A model generated the notes under the pieces. The model did no database searches, was not told the DNA's origin, and saw only the letters and a program-made list of their open reading frames with translations. Below, one piece after another: positions 1 to 3,575 of a DNA stretch of 8,454 nucleotides; within the stretch, counting starts at the first letter, position 1, and each line of letters starts with the position of its first letter. Source of the DNA: JBDGRJ01 sp042218065. Its GTDB lineage: Bacteria > Patescibacteriota > Patescibacteriia > Magasanikbacterales > UBA922. The position numbers and the translations under genes are program-made. Location of the stretch: contig JBDGRL010000051.1 of assembly GCA_042218065.1 (NCBI GenBank), positions 1-8,454 on the forward strand. The letters run 5' to 3'.

Positions 1-4
1 ATAG

Positions 5-78
5 TTGCGGGGGCTGGATTTGAACCAGCGACCTTTGGGTTATGAGCCCAACGAGCTGCCAGACTGCTCTACCCCGCG
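5..78 (-). tRNA. Initiator tRNA-fMet (anticodon CAT)
   Basis: On the minus strand this folds as a 74-nt cloverleaf without an encoded CCA. The anticodon loop is CTCATAA, giving anticodon CAT. Two features mark it as the initiator rather than the elongator methionine tRNA. The first acceptor pair is a C1/A72 mismatch (5' CGCGGGG against 3' CCCCGCA), which formyltransferase recognises. The anticodon stem also carries three consecutive G:C pairs (GGG/CCC), needed for P-site entry. The T-arm GGTTCAAATCC is canonical. CCA must be added by nucleotidyltransferase, since CTAT follows the discriminator A. It lies 13 nt downstream of tRNA-Gly in the same orientation, so the two are probably co-transcribed. 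Confidence 0.96.
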
Positions 79-91
79 ATCAACACTTCTG

Positions 92-164
92 AGCGGATGA
101 CCGGGGTCGAACCGGCATTGCCGGCTTGGAAGGCCGGTGTACTAGCCAATTGTACTACATCCGC
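92..164 (-). tRNA. tRNA-Gly (anticodon TCC)
   Basis: The minus strand gives a 73-nt cloverleaf with acceptor stem GCGGATG/CATCCGC and discriminator T73, usual for bacterial glycine tRNA. The anticodon stem-loop is CCGGC-CTTCCAA-GCCGG, so the anticodon is TCC and it reads GGA and possibly other GGN codons. The T-arm contains GGTTCGACCCC. No CCA is encoded. It is the first gene of a two-tRNA unit with tRNA-fMet and starts about 5 nt after the predicted transcription start. A TCC anticodon, together with the lack of in-frame TGA, argues against the UGA-to-glycine recoding known in some candidate phyla. Confidence 0.96.
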
Positions 165-176
165 TTAGCGAATACT

Positions 177-205
177 ATTATACACCAAAAAGGTTGTTTT
201 GTCAA
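177..205 (-). promoter_or_regulatory. Full-consensus sigma-70 promoter for the tRNA-Gly/tRNA-fMet unit
   Basis: Reading the minus strand, TTGACA (205-200) and TATAAT (182-177) are both perfect consensus hexamers with the optimal 17-bp spacer. The start of transcription would fall near 170, a few bases before the mature 5' end of tRNA-Gly at 164. A perfect promoter is typical of stable-RNA genes that need strong expression. It also suggests that the housekeeping sigma factor here has standard specificity. Confidence 0.93.
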
Positions 206-217
206 TATTATTTCTTG

Positions 218-343
218 AGGCCGTTGAAAAACTATTCTAAAGCCGGGTTCGGACTATTTCTGAGCTTCGTTGGATAGGCAGGCTGAAGGTCTCAGATCAG
301 AATTAGTCCTGCACCCTCTGAATATGTAAGTTTTTCACGGTCT
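218..343. repeat. 126-nt long imperfect hairpin; structured RNA or MITE-like palindrome
   Basis: The whole stretch is self-complementary. The outer stem pairs 218-233 with 329-343 (15 pairs, one a G.T wobble, with T225 bulged; core GAAAAACT/AGTTTTTC). Inner stems pair 234-237 with 320-323, GGGT 245-248 with ACCC 313-316, GGACTA 251-256 with TAGTCC 304-309, TTCTGA 258-263 with TCAGAA 297-302, and CTTC 265-268 with GAAG 285-288, leaving a 16-nt apical loop. It is GC-richer than its flanks and lies between the divergent tRNA and efp promoters. It has no T-tract, so it is not a classic terminator. I could not match it to SRP RNA, 5S rRNA, 6S RNA or a known riboswitch. No target-site duplication is visible. 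Either strand could be the functional one. Confidence 0.7.
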
Positions 344-361
344 GTTACCTAAATCAGCTTA

Positions 362-394
362 TTATTCTACACTAGTTGCAGATTAGTAGAATAA
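362..394. promoter_or_regulatory. Perfect 9-bp inverted repeat upstream of the efp promoter (possible operator)
   Basis: TTATTCTAC (362-370) and GTAGAATAA (386-394) are perfect inverted copies separated by 15 bp, ending 4 bp before the predicted efp -35 hexamer. The position and dyad symmetry suit a binding site for a dimeric regulator. It could also be a weak hairpin. The regulator, if any, cannot be named from the sequence. Confidence 0.4.
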
Positions 395-397
395 ATC

Positions 398-426
398 TTG
401 TCTTGTAGAAAGTCAATTATTATGAT
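398..426 (+). promoter_or_regulatory. Predicted sigma-70 promoter of efp
   Basis: TTGTCT (398-403), a 17-bp spacer and TATGAT (421-426) make a good sigma-70 promoter, with predicted start near 433. This gives a leader of about 30 nt before the ATG at 464. The upstream in-frame TTG codon at 398 lies inside the -35 hexamer, so it cannot be the translation start of this transcript. Confidence 0.65.
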
Positions 427-463
427 AAACTTGGGAAAGGTTAATATTTTAATAATCGATATC

Positions 464-1033
464 ATGGCAGATACATCTGATTTAAAAAAAGGCGTAGTTA
501 TAGAATTTCAGGGCGATCTATGGCAAGTAGATGACACTACATTAGTTGATCAAGCTCGAGGCTCTGCTGTGGTTAGGGTGGATATGACTAATCTTTCTCA
601 AGGACATAGCAGAGAAGAAACTTTTCAGAGTGGACAGCAAATAGATATAGCAGATATTAGACACCAGAATATGCAATTTTTGTACAAGGAAGACGGGAGG
701 TATGCCTTTATGGATCAAGATTCTTATGAAACTGTGGAGGTAAATGAAGAAGTAGTCGGTGAAGATAAGGAGTTTCTTAAAGAAGGATTAGAGGTGATAA
801 TGAAGCTACATGAGAATAAACCTGTAGCTATGAAATTACCTCAAAAAATATCCTATAAAGTAAAGCAGGCTCCTCCTGCTACAAAAGGAGATACAGCCAG
901 TGGAAATGTCACGAAAGAGGTTGTATTAGAGAATGGTATGAAAGTAGATGCTCCTGTTTTTATTGAGAAAGGTGAAGAGATAAATATTAATACCGAAAAT
1001 GGAGAGTATGCCGAAAGAGCTAATGAAGAATAG
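464..1033 (+). CDS. efp: Translation elongation factor P, Arg32 type
   Basis: EF-P binds between the ribosomal P and E sites and rescues ribosomes stalled on polyproline. The 189-residue product has the usual bacterial length and three domains: an N-terminal KOW-like domain (about 1-65), a central OB domain (66-128) and a C-terminal OB domain (130-189) ending in the family motif GEEININTENGEY..R. The loop that contacts tRNA reads DQARGSA, so the tip residue is Arg32 instead of the lysine of E. coli-type PGKG loops. Arg32 EF-Ps in other bacteria are rhamnosylated by EarP, but this loop does not look like the known EarP substrate loop (SGRNAA), so modification is open. I chose ATG 464 because residue 1 (MADTSDLKKG) matches the family start and a promoter lies just upstream. 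There is no Shine-Dalgarno sequence. The gene ends 5 bp from the convergent DUF1294 gene. Confidence 0.93.
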   Translation: MADTSDLKKGVVIEFQGDLWQVDDTTLVDQARGSAVVRVDMTNLSQGHSREETFQSGQQIDIADIRHQNMQFLYKEDGRYAFMDQDSYETVEVNEEVVGEDKEFLKEGLEVIMKLHENKPVAMKLPQKISYKVKQAPPATKGDTASGNVTKEVVLENGMKVDAPVFIEKGEEININTENGEYAERANEE

Positions 1034-1036
1034 TAG

Positions 1037-1067
1037 TGTTAATAAAGTAAGTTACTAAAAATTAACA
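1037..1067. terminator. Weak AT-rich inverted repeat between convergent genes (possible bidirectional terminator)
   Basis: TGTTAAT (1037-1043) pairs with ATTAACA (1061-1067), and inside it AGTAA (1046-1050) faces TTACT (1052-1056). It straddles the 3' end of the DUF1294 gene and begins 4 nt after the efp stop. The stem is almost all A/T and the inner loop is only 1 nt, so its strength is doubtful. No better terminator is visible at the convergent junction. Confidence 0.3.
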
Positions 1068-1350
1068 TTGTCGCGGAGATGTGAACTAAAAGAATTAATA
1101 TTATAACTGCCTGAAAAGAATGTTTACTGGTTTTGTGATTAAAAAAGTACATTCCACCCAGTGCTCCTACTGATCCACCGATTAAAGTTAATATCCATAG
1201 TATCTTTTCACTTATTCTCCAGAAGTCTAATTGAGATTTAATTTTATCAACCCCGAAATAAAAAAACGTAATTATATTGATAGCTATTAGGTAGAGTATT
1301 ATTATTTGTGATATTAAGGATAATTTAAAAAAGGCCTCTATAAAGCTCAT
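1039..1350 (-). CDS. DUF1294 family small membrane protein
   Basis: The 103-residue product matches the DUF1294 pattern: a first helix followed by N-I-I-T-F-x-x-F-G-x-D-K (about 25-36), then WRISEK (44-49), a second helix with LIGGSVGALGGMYFF (56-70), then the conserved HKTSKHSF (72-79) and a third helix (81-101). The topology is three or four membrane segments with a short basic connecting loop. The function of this family is not known; some members are fused to cold-shock domains, but no such domain is present here. It starts 5 nt after the PH-domain gene stop, has no Shine-Dalgarno sequence, and is the last gene of the ruvB cluster. Confidence 0.82.
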   Translation of the reverse strand: MSFIEAFFKLSLISQIIILYLIAINIITFFYFGVDKIKSQLDFWRISEKILWILTLIGGSVGALGGMYFFNHKTSKHSFQAVIILILLVHISATMLIFSNLLY

Positions 1351-1355
1351 ATCAT

Positions 1356-1910
1356 TTATAGTTGCTTATGTTTATTTTTTCTTTTGTTTAAATCTGATAG
1401 TCTAATAATCTCTTTTCTAACTTCATTTGGATTATGTACTGAAAGAAAATCTATCTTCGCATTTTGTGATGCAGTTTGAACCGAAACATTACCATAGTCA
1501 AATATTGTAGGTAAAATTCCGCTTACTTGAGTTGTAACATCTTGAATTCTATCTAGATCAAGTTCGGAAATGTTTCTGGAAAAAAGATGGGCTTGGACTA
1601 TATCTACTATTTTTTGGTCTGTGACTATCCAAACGTCTAAGTAGAACTCTACGAACTTAGTATATAAGAACAAAAGGATGCTTAAATAATATATTCCCCC
1701 TGCAACTACACCAAAAGCATAAATTTTTTCCATCTCGATTATTTCAGGAAATAAATTATTTAGCAATAAATACAAAGCTACAGGAACAAGAGTTAAAATA
1801 AAGAAGAAAAACAAGAACTTTAAGAAAGTTATAGGGTGTCTATGTAATATATATTTGATCTCCTCGTTTGCATTTTTATCGATTAACTCTTCTGCATTTA
1901 TTTTTCTCAT
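1356..1910 (-). CDS. Bacterial PH-domain (bPH2, YdbS-like) membrane protein
   Basis: The 184-residue product has a short polar N-terminus with HRHP (24-27), two strong membrane helices (about 28-50 and 62-84), then a cytoplasmic domain of the bacterial PH type (formerly DUF304). The signature is visible: WIVTDQKIVDI, then LFSRNISELDLDRIQDVTTQ, then GILPTIFDYGNVSVQTAS, the usual turn, IQDV and YGNV/TA blocks of the family. The C-terminus is a basic tail (NKRKNKHKQL). The molecular role of these proteins is not established; they are thought to act at the cell envelope. The gene begins 4 nt after the stop of the preceding small membrane protein, so the two are probably translationally coupled. 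No Shine-Dalgarno sequence is present. Confidence 0.85.
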   Translation of the reverse strand: MRKINAEELIDKNANEEIKYILHRHPITFLKFLFFFFILTLVPVALYLLLNNLFPEIIEMEKIYAFGVVAGGIYYLSILLFLYTKFVEFYLDVWIVTDQKIVDIVQAHLFSRNISELDLDRIQDVTTQVSGILPTIFDYGNVSVQTASQNAKIDFLSVHNPNEVRKEIIRLSDLNKRKNKHKQL

Positions 1911-1914
1911 AATA

Positions 1915-2160
1915 TTATTGGATCCATTCTGAGTTAAATAGTATAACTTGTTGCTGCCAGTTGATTTCTGAGACTAAGTCCCATGTAAAGTAAACAATCA
2001 ACAGTGATACCGATATAATAATAAAAGTGACCAAAAAAGTGGTGGTAGAAAAAGTACCAGCTTCAAGTATGTGGTATATATTAACTAAAATTAAGGCTAC
2101 GAAGATAGCTAAGAACAAGAAGAATAAGAACAAAATTGTATATAAAGGAAAAGATACCAT
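1915..2160 (-). CDS. Small two-helix membrane protein, hypothetical
   Basis: I do not recognise this 81-residue protein. It has two hydrophobic segments, about 6-27 (very Phe/Leu-rich) and 40-60, joined by a short polar loop, and an aromatic polar C-terminus with WDLVSEINWQQQ. It is likely an integral membrane hairpin. Support for it being real comes from position: 15 nt after the ruvB stop and 4 nt before the PH-domain gene, all in one direction, filling the gap neatly. The opposite-strand reading frame over part of this stretch has no such context. There is no Shine-Dalgarno sequence before the ATG. A role alongside the PH-domain protein is possible but is inference. Confidence 0.72.
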   Translation of the reverse strand: MVSFPLYTILFLFFLFLAIFVALILVNIYHILEAGTFSTTTFLVTFIIISVSLLIVYFTWDLVSEINWQQQVILFNSEWIQ

Positions 2161-2175
2161 AATTAAATTTTACAT

Positions 2176-3213
2176 TTATAGCAAATCTTCTTTTTCTAAA
2201 TGTTCGTACGCCATCTGAGTTGCTTTTCTTCCTCTGGAGGTTCTCTTAATCATACCTATTTGTAGTAGATAAGGTTCATAAATGTTTTCCAATGTATTTT
2301 TTTCCTCTGCTACTGCGGCTGATAATGTCTTCAAGCCTACAGGTCCTCCGTTGAAATTGTCGATTATTGTGTTAATAATTTTTCTATCTACTTCGTCCAT
2401 GCCTTTTTTATCAATATTTAGCATATCCATTGCATTTTGTGCGACCTTTTTAGAAATTATACCATCATGTTTGACCTGAGCATAATCTCTTACTCTCTTT
2501 AGTAAACGATTTGCCACTCTGGGAGTCCTTCTAGCCCTTATGGCTATAGTTTCACTTGCATCATCTTTTATTTCTACATCTAATATCTTAGCATTTCTTT
2601 TTATTATTTTTTTAATTGCTTCATCTTGATAGAAATCAAAATGGTGAGTATGCCCAAACCGATCTCTTAATGGACTAGACAACAGATTCATTTTGGTGGT
2701 TGCCCCAATCAGTGTAAATTTCTCTAAAGGCATTCTCAGAGTTCTAGCTGAAGGCCCTTCTCCAACTATAATATCTATTGCAAAATCTTCCATCGCACTA
2801 TATAGCACTTCTTCTACATTCTTATTCATCCGGTGGATCTCATCTATAAATAAAACATCAGCTTCTCCCAAATTAGATAGTATAGCAGCCAGATCACCTA
2901 CTTTATCTAATGCGGGTCCAGCAGTTACTTGTATATCTACCTCCATCTCGTTTGCTATTATGTGAGCTAATGTCGTTTTACCCAGACCCGGATTTCCGTG
3001 TAATAATATGTGCTCAATAGGTTCTCCTCTTTTTTGAGCTGCTTCAATTGATATTGAAAGAGGCTTTTTTATGCTTTCTTGTCCAATAAAGTGTTCTATT
3101 TGTTCAGGCCTAAGTTTGTTTTCTACTATCCTCTCTTCTTCATCTTGTTCTTGGCTTGGATCCACTACACGGTCATCATTTAAATCTTCGCTTGTAATGT
3201 TTGCTTCTTCCAT
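2176..3213 (-). CDS. ruvB: Holliday junction branch migration DNA helicase RuvB
   Basis: RuvB is the hexameric AAA+ motor that, with RuvA, drives branch migration of Holliday junctions in recombination and repair. The 345-residue protein is of normal length. After an acidic N-terminal extension (1-30) come the family start RPEQIEHFIGQ (35-45), Walker A GNPGLGKTT (73-81; Asn replaces the common Pro), Walker B LFIDEIH (121-127), sensor 1 GATTK (170-174), the arginine-finger block PLRDRFG (181-187) and sensor 2 RRTPRVANRLLKR (228-240). The C-terminal winged helix has GGPVGLKTLSAA and RTSRGRKAT for DNA binding. Neither ruvA nor ruvC is adjacent; here ruvB leads three membrane-protein genes. A short AAGG lies only 3 nt before the ATG, a poor ribosome site. 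The gene is divergent from nrdA. Confidence 0.97.
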   Translation of the reverse strand: MEEANITSEDLNDDRVVDPSQEQDEEERIVENKLRPEQIEHFIGQESIKKPLSISIEAAQKRGEPIEHILLHGNPGLGKTTLAHIIANEMEVDIQVTAGPALDKVGDLAAILSNLGEADVLFIDEIHRMNKNVEEVLYSAMEDFAIDIIVGEGPSARTLRMPLEKFTLIGATTKMNLLSSPLRDRFGHTHHFDFYQDEAIKKIIKRNAKILDVEIKDDASETIAIRARRTPRVANRLLKRVRDYAQVKHDGIISKKVAQNAMDMLNIDKKGMDEVDRKIINTIIDNFNGGPVGLKTLSAAVAEEKNTLENIYEPYLLQIGMIKRTSRGRKATQMAYEHLEKEDLL

Positions 3214-3256
3214 GAGCCTTAGAGTTAAATCGATTTTTAAGTTATAACTTGACTTT

Positions 3257-3285
3257 ATTTTATCTTAAAAAGGTCACTTTTTCAA
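3257..3285 (-). promoter_or_regulatory. Predicted sigma-70 promoter of the ruvB cluster
   Basis: On the minus strand, TTGAAA (3285-3280) is followed after exactly 17 bp by TAAAAT (3262-3257). The predicted start near 3250 leaves a leader of about 37 nt before the ruvB ATG, similar to the leaders predicted for the other genes here. No SOS (LexA) box that I recognise overlaps it. Confidence 0.65.
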
Positions 3286-3440
3286 AAATGTTACAGAATA
3301 TTAATTCCTCAACAGATAAATTTTTTATAATTTTACAGCATTTAATTTTGATTAAAGCTTTTTAGATTTGTCTTAAAAAATATTGAATTTTACTCTTTTA
3401 CTCAACTCAGTCAAGATTAAAAAAATGTAGAAAAAAATAT
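3286..3440. other. AT-rich part of the ruvB-nrdA intergenic region, no gene seen
   Basis: This is the middle of a 362-bp divergent intergenic region (3214-3575). It is rich in A and T runs and holds no reading frame with coding character. I see no tRNA, no strong hairpin and no clear terminator. Its length is generous for this compact window, so it may hold binding sites or a curved upstream region for the nrdAB promoter. Confidence 0.5.
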
Positions 3441-3469
3441 TTGCATCGGTTATTTTGAGTTGATAAAAT
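3441..3469 (+). promoter_or_regulatory. Predicted sigma-70 promoter of nrdAB
   Basis: TTGCAT (3441-3446), a 17-bp spacer and TAAAAT (3464-3469) make a plausible promoter with a start near 3476. That would give a leader of about 100 nt with both NrdR-like boxes inside it. A second option is a -10 of TATATT (3529-3534) lying within the downstream NrdR box, with only a weak -35 (TTCTTA, 3508-3513, 15-bp spacer). That option would give a leader of about 35 nt, like the other genes here, and would explain repression directly. Mapping of the 5' end would decide between them. Confidence 0.5.
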
Positions 3470-3490
3470 TTAAATTACTGAAGCCCTTAA

Positions 3491-3506
3491 AATCAATATT
3501 TAGTGG
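3491..3506 (+). promoter_or_regulatory. Upstream NrdR box (weaker copy)
   Basis: AATCAATATTTAGTGG agrees at 12 of 16 positions with the pattern acaCwAtATaTwGtgt that I recall for NrdR boxes. It keeps the core C-w-A-t-A-T, the T-w and the GTG. On its own it would be weak evidence, but it sits 32 bp from the stronger copy, and paired boxes at 31-32 bp are the rule for this repressor. Confidence 0.68.
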
Positions 3507-3522
3507 ATTCTTAATATATATC

Positions 3523-3538
3523 ACACTATATATTGTGG
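3523..3538 (+). promoter_or_regulatory. Downstream NrdR box (near-consensus)
   Basis: ACACTATATATTGTGG is a near-perfect palindrome and agrees at 15 of 16 positions with the NrdR box pattern. NrdR is a zinc-ribbon/ATP-cone repressor that senses dATP/ATP and shuts off ribonucleotide reductase genes. The site lies 38 bp before the nrdA start codon, the expected place. The nrdR gene itself is not in this window. Confidence 0.85.
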
Positions 3539-3575
3539 TTACTTTTTTAAGTTAATTTAGCTAATTTTGCTCTCC

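Noticed and set aside
218..343. Resemblance of the minus strand (GGGTGC ... CTGAGA) to the start of a TPP riboswitch, and of CCAACGAAGCTCAGAAA to the 5S rRNA core
   Set aside because: The rest of the TPP consensus (CCTGATCTGG...AAT...GCG.AGGGA) is missing, and no thiamine gene follows. The other 5S landmarks are absent. The apical loop also lacks the SRP RNA GGAA-type motif.
398..463. A longer EF-P starting at the in-frame TTG 398
   Set aside because: The extra 22 residues are not part of the EF-P family, and the codon lies within the predicted -35 hexamer.
2027..2965. Short plus-strand open frames at 2027-2218, 2282-2479 and 2693-2965
   Set aside because: They lie antisense to the 81-residue gene and to ruvB, whose motifs are unmistakable. 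Their products look like reverse-strand translations without family features.
3567..3575. A TTG start three codons before ATG 3576 of nrdA
   Set aside because: There is no ribosome site supporting it, and ATG is the stronger start. A three-residue difference would not change the protein.
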